Shown: positions 23,427 through 31,884 of the stretch, in pieces
How positions within the stretch are numbered: the first letter of the stretch is position 1
Layout: every line of letters begins with the position of its first letter
Notes under the pieces: model-generated
The model's database searches: none
Seen by the model: only the letters and a program-made list of their open reading frames with translations
Told to the model about the DNA's origin: nothing
Program-made: the position numbers and the translations under genes
NCBI RefSeq assembly: GCF_005280205.1
Contig: NZ_SUND01000002.1
Coordinates: 248,001-312,000 of the forward strand
Direction: 5' to 3'
Source of the DNA: Bacillus yapensis
Lineage (GTDB): Bacteria; Bacillota; Bacilli; Bacillales; Cytobacillaceae
Length of the DNA: 64,000 nucleotides

Positions 23427-25171
23427 CAATTAGCTCCAATTTCCACATGTTCAAAGCTTGACACTTTAAACAGACCTGTATCGGTAAGCTTCAATTCCGG
23501 AATTACTGGTAGTGTTAAAAAAGATAATGTTAAGAACGGGTTGAATTCAGAACCAGCACCGATGGCTTTTAATGCCTCATTTAACTCATTTAATTTAAAA
23601 TTCACCTTTTGATAAGGTTGGTCAGACATCAATCCAGCGATCGAAAGCGAAAGGGAAGCAATTACTTTTTGGTCTTTCACAACTATGAGTCCACCTTGCA
23701 TATCCCTAATCATATTTGCAGCAAAAGCCATATCTGTATCATTGGTCCCTGCGACTACAACGTTGTGAGAGTCATGAGCGATAGTTGTTGCAATGGCACC
23801 AGAATGGAAGCCGAAGCCTTTGACAATCCCTAGTCCTATAAGCCCGGTCATATGATGGCGTTCAATCACAGCTAGCTTCAATTGGTCCTTTACTGTAGAT
23901 GGCTGGAAAAAGCCTGTTTCACACACATCTGTCTTTTCGATTAGATGTTTCGTGACAAGGCTGTTTGGAATAATTTCGATGATATTCGATTGATTTAAAG
24001 GGTGGACAATTTGAAAATCACTTGGCAGTATTTCATGAAAATGAACGGTATTCGTCAACTCTCTTGTATCCTTCATGTTGTCTTCTTTTGAAAAAGGGAG
24101 TACCTGGCCATCTTCTACCACTAGGTAACCATCTTTATAGACCCTCGATATTTTTATCGTCTCTAAATCATCTAAAAGGATAAAATCAGCTTGATATCCG
24201 GGAGCGATTGCTCCTTTAGTACTTAGTCCAAAGCATTCAGCTGCGTTAATTGTTACCATTTGTATCGCTGTAATGGGGGCGACTCCTAACTTTATCGCCA
24301 TTCTCACAATATGATCGACACTACCTTCGTCTATTAAGTCATCCAAATGTTTATCATCAGTGACTAATAAACAGCGTCTTGAATTTCGTTCATTAACAGC
24401 TGGGAGAAGCTGCTTCAAATCCTTGGCCACTGTACCTTCTCGTATCATCAGATACATTCCTCTTCTTAGGCGTTCCTTTGCCTCTTCAGCAGTTGTACTT
24501 TCATGATCCGTTCTAATGTGAGCTGACGTGTATACATTAAGGTCATGAGGTGAAAGTCCGGCACCATGCCCATCAACTCTTTTTCCATGCTTTAGTGCAT
24601 CTGAAATTTTTGTAAGCATATCCGTGTCCGCTGCTAAAACTGCAGGGTAATTCATGACTTCTGCAAGCCCTAGTACTCGAGGATGTTGATAGAACGGCTG
24701 TAAATCTGAAGCTTCTAAAGTTGCTCCTGAATGTTCAAACTGAGTAGCTGGTACGCAGGATGGAAGCATAAAATAAAAATCAAATGGCAGATTTTCGGAA
24801 TCATCAAGCATATATTGAATACCATTTTCACCTGAAACATTGGCGATTTCATGCGGGTCAGCTATAACCGTGGAAACACCATGGGAAAGAAGGACTTTTG
24901 CAAATTCGGTTGGAGTTAACATCGAAGACTCAATATGAACGTGTCCATCAATAAAAGTAGGGGAGATGTATCGACCAGCAGCATCGATCACATTTCTACC
25001 TTCGTATTCACCAATTCCAACAAATACTCCATCAACGATAGCGATGTCTCCCGTACTAATTTCTCCATTAAATACATCTATAATTTTCCCATTTTTGATC
25101 ACTGTGTCTGCTGGTTCTTTACCAGAGGCAACCGCAATTCTTTTACTCAAATTTTCCTTCAACTGAATCAC
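23426..25171 (-). CDS. ade: adenine deaminase
   Basis: Metal-dependent amidohydrolase converting adenine to hypoxanthine and ammonia. GTG 25171 behind AAAGGGA. Seen: FIDGHVHIESSM metal motif near residue 75, DPHEIANVSG near 105, HGAGLSPHDLN near 205, MIREGTVAKDL, VTDDKH near 272, and the C-terminal MTGLIGLGIVKGFG and AHDSHNVVVAGTND. At 581 residues it matches Bacillus AdeC. Guanine deaminase lies upstream in the same orientation beyond an insertion element, so the two purine-salvage genes were probably neighbours before insertion. Confidence 0.96.
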   Translation of the reverse strand: MIQLKENLSKRIAVASGKEPADTVIKNGKIIDVFNGEISTGDIAIVDGVFVGIGEYEGRNVIDAAGRYISPTFIDGHVHIESSMLTPTEFAKVLLSHGVSTVIADPHEIANVSGENGIQYMLDDSENLPFDFYFMLPSCVPATQFEHSGATLEASDLQPFYQHPRVLGLAEVMNYPAVLAADTDMLTKISDALKHGKRVDGHGAGLSPHDLNVYTSAHIRTDHESTTAEEAKERLRRGMYLMIREGTVAKDLKQLLPAVNERNSRRCLLVTDDKHLDDLIDEGSVDHIVRMAIKLGVAPITAIQMVTINAAECFGLSTKGAIAPGYQADFILLDDLETIKISRVYKDGYLVVEDGQVLPFSKEDNMKDTRELTNTVHFHEILPSDFQIVHPLNQSNIIEIIPNSLVTKHLIEKTDVCETGFFQPSTVKDQLKLAVIERHHMTGLIGLGIVKGFGFHSGAIATTIAHDSHNVVVAGTNDTDMAFAANMIRDMQGGLIVVKDQKVIASLSLSIAGLMSDQPYQKVNFKLNELNEALKAIGAGSEFNPFLTLSFLTLPVIPELKLTDTGLFKVSSFEHVEIGAN

Positions 25172-25264
25172 CAGTCCCTTTTCAATAAGTCTCTTTACCC
25201 ATCATATCATTTCCAGAATTGAAAAAAAGAAAAATGAAATCTTTAAGAGTAATTAATAATCTAG

Positions 25265-25380
25265 CATTGAACTACCCCCACCTAAAATCCCAATGGATTT
25301 TTGAGGAAGGGGATTCCTAAAAAAGGCTACTAAAGTAAAGAGTTTAGTAGACCATTGCCTGTTCAACTAGGCAATGGGTT
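25265..25380 (-). ncRNA. candidate right-end guide (omega) RNA region
   Basis: On the minus strand three successive hairpins span the tnpB stop and the right end: CCATTGCCT/AGGCAATGG (arms 25369-25377 and 25352-25360), CTACTAAA/TTTAGTAG (25327-25334 with 25343-25350) and AAAATCC/GGATTTT (25284-25301). In studied TnpB systems the guide RNA is transcribed from just this position. Presence of an RNA is inferred, not shown. Confidence 0.4.
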
Positions 25381-27070
25381 TTCTACTTTTCACCTTTGAC
25401 AAACCTTTTTCCTCCAAGTCTGAAAGAGCCCCTTGAGGAAAGAGTTGATTCATTGAGTCAATCTTGTCGCAGGCGAAAAGTTCTATCTGATAGAACGTGT
25501 GTTTACGAACATCGGATAGGCATGATGAAACCCACTTCCACTGCGCCCAGTGATGTAGACCTGCTATCTTCTCTGGTAACAGGGAATGCAACACTGGTGG
25601 AAGCGTTTCTTTGAAACCCATTGCACGTCGTGCAATCACATAAGAAGCAGCTTGATGAATCGAAATTCCCAATCGCTTCATGTATTTGATTTTACCAATT
25701 TGGGAGGTGTACGCTGGATTTACATCAAACACGGCTACCCCAATTTTCTCTGCTCGGTTTTTAATAGCAGAAATCATTTTATTGTACGCAAATTGACTCA
25801 TCACTTTATTGGCTTTTCTATTGCCGTATGGATGAGATACTTTTGATTGGTTGGTATTTAATTTTTCCAAAGCAATAGGTTGATTTAACTTCATCGCTAA
25901 ATCAACAATAACTACTGCTTTGTTTTCAATCACTTTTGTAATTTGTTCAGACGTTTTCGTTTCCAAATTGAAAGAAAACACACCTGATTTTATCAGTTGC
26001 CCTTTTGCATTGATATTGGACCATGCGATGTGGTCTACATTTAAATCCAGACCTAATAAGCCGTCTGCACGACTATGATTCTTATGAGGATTCTCTGGCA
26101 CATCAACTACACATTTGAAAATATAGTAGTCCCCATGATCTTCAATAGACCATGCAATGGGTTTTCCGTATTTCTTTTTGTTTTTGCAGTTCATCTGTGT
26201 TTCAATTGCGTGGTCAACCTGTTCTTGACCATATGGAAATACAAGGTTTTCAATCTTTATCTTAGTCCCATCCGGGGTTGTGAAATGAAGTTCTCGCGTC
26301 TCTGGAATATAACAAAACACGAAATTGCCGACTTTGGCATCTTTTCGTCCACTAATCGTCATTTGATGATAGCGAGCTTGTTCCCAATCTTTTCGCCATT
26401 GTTGATGGTCGTTTTGATAATTTTCTATTGTGTGTTGAGCCTTGAATAACTTCTTCGTGCCAAAAACTACACTTTTAGTGTTATGTTTTAAGCCTTCTAG
26501 CTCCTTTTGCAATCTATCTAATCTGAATTTCAATCGACCTAATTTATTTCTAAAATGAGCGATTTGGACATCTAAATAGTCATGTTCAAATTGATAAGCG
26601 TGATAGTAAATGTCAGATCTAAGTTTAAATTTCACCACAAAAAAATGGCCAAATTGTTGTTCTCTGGAGGTTTGATTGAATTTTGGATTTCCGTTTACAA
26701 AGGATTGTTTGATTATTAAAAGAGTCGTTAAATGGCGTTTGGTTGATTTCATTTTCTTTTTAACCGAAGTCATTTGAACTTCTTTGTTTTCGATATACAT
26801 TTTTTGAAGTTCCTTTTGAGATTTGAACAAGGCGTTTGCTTCTTGAACAGCACTACCTGCATAATGATCATTCAATTGAAAACGTTCTTTTACAGTAAGA
26901 TGCAGAGATTTTTTTCTCCTCGATTCATTCGAACGTTTTTCTAATACTTGTGTTTGAAATGCAAAGTGTTTAGAACGATTAAACAAAAGAAGGGTATGAG
27001 AAATAGAGTCGTTATATTTTTCAGGTAACGTATTTTTGTATACACGAGTAGAAAAATAGGTTTTCCTCAT
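25367..27070 (-). CDS. TnpB-related RuvC-fold protein of an IS200/IS605 element
   Basis: 567-residue TnpB-related protein. N-terminal basic helical region, KHFAFQTQ and coiled parts to about 235, then the RuvC-like core. RuvC-I is LLGLDLNVDHIAWS (D342), RuvC-II IALEKLN (E402), then FDVNPAYTSQIGKIKY (450-463) and SIHQAASYVIARRAMGF. Where ordinary TnpB has a CxxC zinc finger and then a catalytic Asp (DxNAA), this protein has no cysteines and a His (H472). It matches what databases call TnpB-related accessory proteins. ATG 27070 has only a weak ribosome binding site. Nuclease activity uncertain. Confidence 0.88.
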   Translation of the reverse strand: MRKTYFSTRVYKNTLPEKYNDSISHTLLLFNRSKHFAFQTQVLEKRSNESRRKKSLHLTVKERFQLNDHYAGSAVQEANALFKSQKELQKMYIENKEVQMTSVKKKMKSTKRHLTTLLIIKQSFVNGNPKFNQTSREQQFGHFFVVKFKLRSDIYYHAYQFEHDYLDVQIAHFRNKLGRLKFRLDRLQKELEGLKHNTKSVVFGTKKLFKAQHTIENYQNDHQQWRKDWEQARYHQMTISGRKDAKVGNFVFCYIPETRELHFTTPDGTKIKIENLVFPYGQEQVDHAIETQMNCKNKKKYGKPIAWSIEDHGDYYIFKCVVDVPENPHKNHSRADGLLGLDLNVDHIAWSNINAKGQLIKSGVFSFNLETKTSEQITKVIENKAVVIVDLAMKLNQPIALEKLNTNQSKVSHPYGNRKANKVMSQFAYNKMISAIKNRAEKIGVAVFDVNPAYTSQIGKIKYMKRLGISIHQAASYVIARRAMGFKETLPPVLHSLLPEKIAGLHHWAQWKWVSSCLSDVRKHTFYQIELFACDKIDSMNQLFPQGALSDLEEKGLSKVKSRKPIA

Positions 27071-27177
27071 TTCTCAACCACACCACCCAAAAGAACATTT
27101 GTTCTTAATTTTATTTTACCAAAAATTCATAACCTTGTCCCTTTGTTTTCATTTAATTCCGAAATTAGACACAAAAA

Positions 27178-27222
27178 GCGATTCATCTCCTCCCTACGTA
27201 GTTGAGGAAGGAGTCTTCTCGC
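27178..27222. repeat. left-end hairpin of the IS200/IS605-type element
   Basis: Imperfect inverted repeat with arms starting GCGATTCATCTCCTCCC and ending GGAAGGAGTCTTCTCGC around TACGTAGTTGA. Such imperfect subterminal hairpins are recognised by Y1 transposases in this family. Confidence 0.65.
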
Positions 27223-27273
27223 TAGTGTTGATAAGTTCAGTTTCGAGATAGGCGAAAACGTAAATTCCTACTG

Positions 27274-27744
27274 TTAATAATGAGTTTTAGCGGTAGATTC
27301 TTCCCACAATGCAAAAGGAAGATTGTATTGATCCAATTGAATTTGTTTCATCAATATTCTTCTTTTCTCTATCGGAAGGGCAAGCTCCTCATATATAAAC
27401 TGGTCATCAAATCCAATCTTCGCAGCGTCTTCTTTCGTACTCGCATAGTATACGGCTTTCGGGCGTGCCCAATAAATGGCACCAATACACATTGGACAAG
27501 GCTCACAGCTAGTGTATATTTCACAATCATCTAGCTGGAACGAATTTAAATACTGACATGCGGCCCTGATGGCTTGAATCTCAGCGTGAGCAGTTGGATC
27601 ATTTGTAGCGGTAACTTCATTTCTTCCAACCGCAATGATTTTTCCATTTTGGACAACTATTGCACCAAATGGGCCGCCATGTAAGGATGTAACATTTTCG
27701 AGCGCGACATTTATCGCTTTTTGCATTAGCTCAGTCTCACACAT
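27274..27744 (-). CDS. guaD: guanine deaminase
   Basis: Cytidine-deaminase-fold zinc enzyme converting guanine to xanthine. TAHAEIQAIR supplies the zinc ligand H53 and the proton shuttle E55; YTSCEPCPMCIGAIYWARPK supplies C83 and C86. At 156 residues it equals B. subtilis GuaD, including the C-terminal FDDQFIYEE. ATG 27744 follows AAAGGGG. Same strand and upstream of ade, separated only by the IS element, which suggests a former guaD-ade unit. Confidence 0.95.
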   Translation of the reverse strand: MCETELMQKAINVALENVTSLHGGPFGAIVVQNGKIIAVGRNEVTATNDPTAHAEIQAIRAACQYLNSFQLDDCEIYTSCEPCPMCIGAIYWARPKAVYYASTKEDAAKIGFDDQFIYEELALPIEKRRILMKQIQLDQYNLPFALWEESTAKTHY

Positions 27745-28052
27745 GTCGATTCCCCTTTCGCTGTATCGTTTTAAAAAGGTATTTCAGCTATTATTCTATA
27801 TGGTGTAAGAATTTTCTATCTATTTGTTAGATAATTTAACATATTTTCTACACAAGAAGACGGGAGGTAGAATTCGATGTAAGAAAATCTTAAACATGTA
27901 ATTAGGAAAAAATGTTCCGAATAATAGAATGAATATTAGAAAAAATACCAGCTATTTTGTGAAATTATGAAACAATTTCCATTTTCAATCGTCTGTATAG
28001 AATGAGGTTATATACTTATGTCCTTTGTACCATTTTTTAGGGGTGAGGAAAC
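27745..28052. other. intergenic region between divergent guaD and lipoprotein genes
   Basis: AT-rich 308-bp divergent promoter region. It holds a short hairpin (TATCTA-N4-TTAGATA, about 27819-27835), an unused strong ribosome binding site GGGAGG followed by ATG-TAA (27862-27882) and a single CCGAA half-site (about 27914). I see no gene, RNA motif or riboswitch. Confidence 0.5.
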
Positions 28053-28571
28053 ATGAAGCAGAGAACATATATGATGTTGTTAGTATGGATTGCGATAGTG
28101 ATGGTACTGCAAGGATGCGGCACTACAAAGGCAGAAACTGCTTCAAGCAAGTTAATCCACGCAGAAAAGACTTTGCCGTTAGATTATTTTGAACTAGCAG
28201 AGCAAGGTGTTCTCGTATATAAAGCATCAAACCAGGATGAATACAAAGAATTATGGGAGAAGTTTAGACTTAAAGAGGAATTACAAAATGAAATGGACTG
28301 GGAGCAAAACGTAGCTATTTTTCTAGGTATTGTTGAATCAGGCTCGTGCCCACTTCAATTTAAATCTGCTGAGTTAGCGGAACAAAATACCGAAATACTG
28401 GTACACTTAGAAGGAAGTTCCGAGATGTCTTGTACAGATGATGCTACACCTCGGACAATTGTGATTGAGATGAATCAAAATGAATTAGCTGGTGTAGGAT
28501 TTGTGAAAATAGATAATTATTTTGGGATCAATCCAAGAGTCGAATTTCACCAGTTGGAGGAAAGTAATTGA
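28053..28571 (+). CDS. lipoprotein of unknown function
   Basis: Start ATG 28053 after GGGGTGAGG. The signal sequence MKQRTYMMLLVWIAIVMVL ends in lipobox LQGC, so Cys 22 should be lipidated and the protein anchored on the outer face of the membrane. The mature 150 residues contain two cysteines that may pair (GSCPLQF, MSCTDD) and a beta-rich pattern. Family not recognised. Monocistronic, convergent with the RsbR-like gene. Confidence 0.8.
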   Translation: MKQRTYMMLLVWIAIVMVLQGCGTTKAETASSKLIHAEKTLPLDYFELAEQGVLVYKASNQDEYKELWEKFRLKEELQNEMDWEQNVAIFLGIVESGSCPLQFKSAELAEQNTEILVHLEGSSEMSCTDDATPRTIVIEMNQNELAGVGFVKIDNYFGINPRVEFHQLEESN

Positions 28572-28576
28572 AAAAA

Positions 28577-28603
28577 GGAGAGGTAGAAAAACTACCAACT
28601 CCT
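28577..28603. terminator. terminator shared by convergent genes
   Basis: AGGAG-A-GGTAG / CTACC-AA-CTCCT stem with five A in the loop. A TTTTTT run follows on the minus strand, so it mainly serves the RsbR-like gene; on the plus strand the run is weak. Confidence 0.65.
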
Positions 28604-28608
28604 AATTG

Positions 28609-29430
28609 TTATCTAAAATATTCCTTCAATGCTTGTTGTAACGTTCCTAATGTTATTGTGTTTTGATCAAAAGTGAAACCAAGAGACACTATTTTTCTTA
28701 CTACATCAGGTCTTAGCCCTGTTATGACTGTGTCGCATCCCATCATGGTACCACCATCAATTACCTTCATCAATTGGTCGATTACATCTGGTTCCATATC
28801 TGCAATGCCTGATAAATCCATAATCAAAGTTTGGATCCGTGATAAGCCAATTCCTGTTAGTACTTTCTCTTGTAGAACATTCATTCTTAATGAATCCATT
28901 GATCCAATTAAAGGTAATATCGATACGGAAGGATTGATTGGAATAATAGGGACTGACAATTTCTCCACCAATTCTCGATGTGCCTTAATTAAAGTATCCT
29001 TATAGGTCGAATATTTGATAAAGAACGTGTTCAAAAATCGATCCACCTGATTATTAATTTGTCGTTCTAAATCAAAAAAATCTTTGATGTCAGAGGCAAT
29101 TTTGTATTCTTGGAATACTTGGATAAAACTCCACAATGTTCTCCGAATTGCTTGGATCCATTCCAGTTTGAAGGTCAAGTCGATCGAATGAGTTGCCCAT
29201 GCTATTCCTTCTTGCTTCGCAAATATGGAAAGCTCTTCTTCTTTTCCCTCAATGATGTAAGAAGCAAGTGTATGAGCATTATTAACTAAGTCGATATTCC
29301 CGATTGCGAGAATTTCATCGATCTTATCCTTAACGTTTACTGCTTCTGATAAGAGTTTTCTTTCGAATTCCAAATGATTCGCTTCAATGAATTCTCTAAG
29401 GTTAAATGTATCTTTATAAGTATATTCCAT
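28609..29430 (-). CDS. RsbR-like STAS-domain protein
   Basis: Two-domain protein like stressosome RsbR: a non-heme-globin-like helical N-terminal part (residues 1-140) and a C-terminal STAS domain (about 155-270: LIMDLSGIADMEPDVIDQLM, GCDTVITGLRPDVVRKIVSLG). ATG 29430 has GGAGG 6 bases upstream. Compared by eye with RsbRA, the two threonines phosphorylated by RsbT appear as Pro and Lys, so it may not be a standard switch substrate. It stands alone, without rsbS/rsbT neighbours, as many RsbR paralogues do. Role in general stress sensing is inferred. Confidence 0.85.
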   Translation of the reverse strand: MEYTYKDTFNLREFIEANHLEFERKLLSEAVNVKDKIDEILAIGNIDLVNNAHTLASYIIEGKEEELSIFAKQEGIAWATHSIDLTFKLEWIQAIRRTLWSFIQVFQEYKIASDIKDFFDLERQINNQVDRFLNTFFIKYSTYKDTLIKAHRELVEKLSVPIIPINPSVSILPLIGSMDSLRMNVLQEKVLTGIGLSRIQTLIMDLSGIADMEPDVIDQLMKVIDGGTMMGCDTVITGLRPDVVRKIVSLGFTFDQNTITLGTLQQALKEYFR

Positions 29431-29595
29431 CACGTACCTCCATTTGAAAGACTACTAAACTATTACCCATTATTTTATAGTATAAACCTTTTTGACTAGA
29501 ATTTTTTACCTATTTTTCTTCATAAGTTCAATAATTCGAATTAATAGAATGACCATATTACAAAAATTAAAAGCAACGAATTACTCCTTCTTGTT

Positions 29596-30045
29596 TTAAA
29601 ATAGGGGCTTCCTAAATCGATTGAGGTGTGCGATGATAGCAATTTGTCCAGTGTGGTACGCTTCATGTGTAAAAATATGATGAAAGAGCCACTGTATAGT
29701 TGGTTCAGAAGGTGGGACCCAACCATCTGAAAATGTTGGGACCTCAATGGCATTGTTGAATTTGTCTAGTTCAAGGGATTGCAAAAGGATATCCGTATGA
29801 TTTCTTATTTGTACGTAACTATTTAAAAGCTCAGAAGGTGTATTATTTTCATCTATTTGAAGAAAAGTCTCTTTTTTTAAGTAAATGCTATTAATCCAGT
29901 AATCTTCACTCGTGGCAATATGTGAAACAATCCAAGCGATTGATTTTGGATAAGCACTTGATTTCTTATACCAGTCACTTGGATCCAGTTCTGTTAGATA
30001 CGGAATTAGGGTTTTACGTATATCATTTCGAAAGGGGAAGAGCAT
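29596..30045 (-). CDS. DinB family protein
   Basis: 149-residue DinB/YfiT-like four-helix bundle. Ligand histidines: IVSHIATSEDYW (about residue 42) and HHIFTHEAYHTGQIAII (about 121-130). Compared with the DinB protein at 21540 it is divergent, so it is a distant paralogue rather than a recent copy. ATG 30045 follows AAAGGTGG. Same strand as the TetR gene upstream (95-bp gap), possibly co-transcribed with it. Confidence 0.88.
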   Translation of the reverse strand: MLFPFRNDIRKTLIPYLTELDPSDWYKKSSAYPKSIAWIVSHIATSEDYWINSIYLKKETFLQIDENNTPSELLNSYVQIRNHTDILLQSLELDKFNNAIEVPTFSDGWVPPSEPTIQWLFHHIFTHEAYHTGQIAIIAHLNRFRKPLF

Positions 30046-30140
30046 TTAGAAACCACCTTTTATATGTATTTTCTTTTTAGAATTCACTGATATTGGAACT
30101 AAACATATGAGGATAAAACATTAGAGAGAAAGGAAATTGA

Positions 30141-30755
30141 TTATTTCTCTTTATTACTGTCTTCCAAATGTGATTTATAAACACTGTTTCCATGCGTGTT
30201 CTTAATAATTTCAAGTAATTGTTCGGCCATATAGTTTGAGCTATAGCTAAATCCTTGATTGACCCATTCAATAATCATGCCAAAAATGGCATAAGCATAG
30301 AAGCTAGCCTGAATCTCTCGATTGATTTTTTGCCCTGTTACATTGTCGTATAGATCCTGTAATGCTAAATTCTTAATCACTTCACAAATTTTATATTGAA
30401 AACCAGATAAGCTAGTAGACTTTACGATTAATGTGTAGAAGCTCCCATACTTGCTGACATGGTCAAAGATCTTGATTGCTGAAGATGAAAGATTTCTTAC
30501 ATCAAAAGTATCGATGCTTTTATATGGTTCACGATATGAGTTCGTTAAATCGGTTATGACATCATCGATAATTTCCTCTAAGATATCATCTTTGTATTGA
30601 TAGTGCTTATAAAAGGTACCCCGATTTAAGTCAGCTAATTTAACAATATCCGTGATTGTAATTTCTTTGAAGTCCTTTTCTTGCATTAAGGAGAGTAGAG
30701 ATTCTTTTAATGCTTGCTTGGATTTTATGATTCTACGGTCGATGTTCATAGCCAT
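30141..30755 (-). CDS. TetR/AcrR family transcriptional regulator
   Basis: ATG 30755 (MAMNIDRRIIKS) is preferred since GAGGGG lies 5 bases upstream. Residues 12-60 form the TetR helix-turn-helix (FKEITITDIVKLADLNRGTF-YKHY). The C-terminal domain looks like the TetR_C type seen in DhaS-like regulators (SYREPYKSID... QGFSYSSNYMAEQLLEII). Divergent from an SDR gene with a palindrome in between, so it most likely represses that gene and perhaps itself. Confidence 0.9.
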   Translation of the reverse strand: MAMNIDRRIIKSKQALKESLLSLMQEKDFKEITITDIVKLADLNRGTFYKHYQYKDDILEEIIDDVITDLTNSYREPYKSIDTFDVRNLSSSAIKIFDHVSKYGSFYTLIVKSTSLSGFQYKICEVIKNLALQDLYDNVTGQKINREIQASFYAYAIFGMIIEWVNQGFSYSSNYMAEQLLEIIKNTHGNSVYKSHLEDSNKEK

Positions 30756-30845
30756 TTTGTCCCCTCTATTGTTCAATAAAATGAATTAATGTACAAATAA
30801 CAGATGAACTGTTGCTAAATAGACAAATCCAATCTTGTTTGCTGA

Positions 30846-30906
30846 TTGAAACTGTTATGTACAATGATTATACTATAAGTGAACTTAGATAATGAACAAA
30901 TGTTCA
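30846..30906 (+). promoter_or_regulatory. sigma-A promoter with TetR-type operator for the SDR gene
   Basis: TTGAAA (30846-30851), 17-bp spacer, TATACT (30869-30874). Just past the expected start point lies TGAACA-AA-TGTTCA (30893-30906), with further GTGAAC at 30879. An operator downstream of +1 between divergent tetR and SDR genes fits repression by roadblock. Confidence 0.7.
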
Positions 30907-30951
30907 CTAAAATCTAAGGGAAGCGTTTACAAAAGGATGGAGGGTATTTTA

Positions 30952-31713
30952 ATGAAACTTCAAAACAAAGTTGCTGTTGTAACAGGGGCTGCATCAGGTA
31001 TGGGGAAAGCCATTGCAGAATTGTATGGAAAAGAAGGGGCAAAAGTTATTGTTGCCGACTTAAATCTAGAAGGTGCTTCAGCGGTGGCAGAAGGCATTAA
31101 TAGTAACGGTGGGGTAGCGAAAGCGATCCAAGTCAATGTGGCAAAATTAGAAGATGTTGAAAACATGATCGACACTGCTGTAAATGAATTTGGTACTCTA
31201 GATGTTCTTGTGAACAATGCAGGTATTATGGATGGATTTGAGCCTGTTGGTGACATTACTGACGAGCGTTGGGAATTAATTTTTGATATTAATACAAAAG
31301 GTGTTATGCGTGCAATGCGTAAAGCAATCCCAATCTTCTTAGAAAAAGAAAAAGGGAACATCATTAACATCGCTTCAACTGGTGGATTAAATGGTGCCCA
31401 TGCAGGTGCTGCATACGTTGCTTCTAAGCATGCGGTTGTTGGTCTAACTAAGAATACTGGTTTCATGTATGCACAAAAAGGTATTCGCTGTAATGGTATC
31501 GCACCAGGTGCGGTCATGACGAATATTGCAGCTTCTATGAAAAATGTCAATGAGTTTGGTGCTAGTCGTGCACAAGTAACACAAGGTGTTATTCCGCGTG
31601 CTGGACAAGCAGAAGAAATCGCACAAGTTGCCCTTTTCTTAGCTTCTGATGAATCTAGCTTTGTAAATGGAACAATCGTTACTGCTGACGCTGGTTGGAC
31701 TGCAGCATTCTAA
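30952..31713 (+). CDS. short-chain dehydrogenase/reductase (FabG-like)
   Basis: Classical SDR of 253 residues using NAD(P)(H). ATG 30952 follows GGAGGG; the ATG at 30892 lies in the operator region and is not the start. Motifs: TGAASGMGKA (cofactor), VLVNNAGIMDG, the catalytic Ser in NIASTGG, YVASK (Tyr/Lys), and the closing FLASDESSFVNGTIVTADAG. The acidic end of strand 2 (VADLNLEGA) favours NAD. Probably the target of the divergent TetR regulator; substrate unknown. Confidence 0.92.
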   Translation: MKLQNKVAVVTGAASGMGKAIAELYGKEGAKVIVADLNLEGASAVAEGINSNGGVAKAIQVNVAKLEDVENMIDTAVNEFGTLDVLVNNAGIMDGFEPVGDITDERWELIFDINTKGVMRAMRKAIPIFLEKEKGNIINIASTGGLNGAHAGAAYVASKHAVVGLTKNTGFMYAQKGIRCNGIAPGAVMTNIAASMKNVNEFGASRAQVTQGVIPRAGQAEEIAQVALFLASDESSFVNGTIVTADAGWTAAF

Positions 31714-31716
31714 TAA

Positions 31717-31755
31717 AAAATGCTCTACTTCGTTATGAAGTAGGGCATTTTCTTT
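31717..31755 (+). terminator. rho-independent terminator
   Basis: 15-position stem AAAATGCTCTACTTC / GAAGTAGGGCATTTT with a five-base loop and TCTTTTT tail, after the SDR gene. Confidence 0.85.
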
Positions 31756-31853
31756 TTAGCTGTTTTCTATAACTGAAATTGGCTTTCCACAACGCACAAA
31801 TATCTTGAATCACTTCAATTGTGAATAAAATTACCAAATATATCAAAAAATAA

Positions 31854-31876
31854 CCTTAACAAATAAAAAGTTAAGG
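31854..31876 (+). promoter_or_regulatory. hairpin enclosing the Shine-Dalgarno of the next gene
   Basis: CCTTAAC (31854-31860) / GTTAAGG (31870-31876), loop of nine mostly A. The 3' arm contains AAGG, the ribosome binding site for ATG 31885. Confidence 0.5.
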
Positions 31877-31884
31877 AAACCCTC

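Larger units (their letters stand above)
25262..27235 (-). mobile_element. TnpB-only IS200/IS605-type element (IS1341-like)
   Basis: Consists of a left-end hairpin (27178-27222), a tnpB-related gene and a right-end set of hairpins (25273-25377). No Y1 transposase tnpA is present in the window, so it is non-autonomous. Ends were set by the hairpins plus TAGTTCAAT (minus strand) at the right end; exact borders are uncertain because this family makes no target duplication. It lies between ade and guaD. Confidence 0.75.

Noticed and set aside
25172-25366. Purine riboswitch upstream of ade
   Set aside because: The region is the right end of the IS element; its hairpins belong to that element and lack a purine aptamer core.
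27905-27930. PurR box for guaD
   Set aside because: Only one CCGAA half-site is visible; PurR sites normally come as paired inverted boxes.
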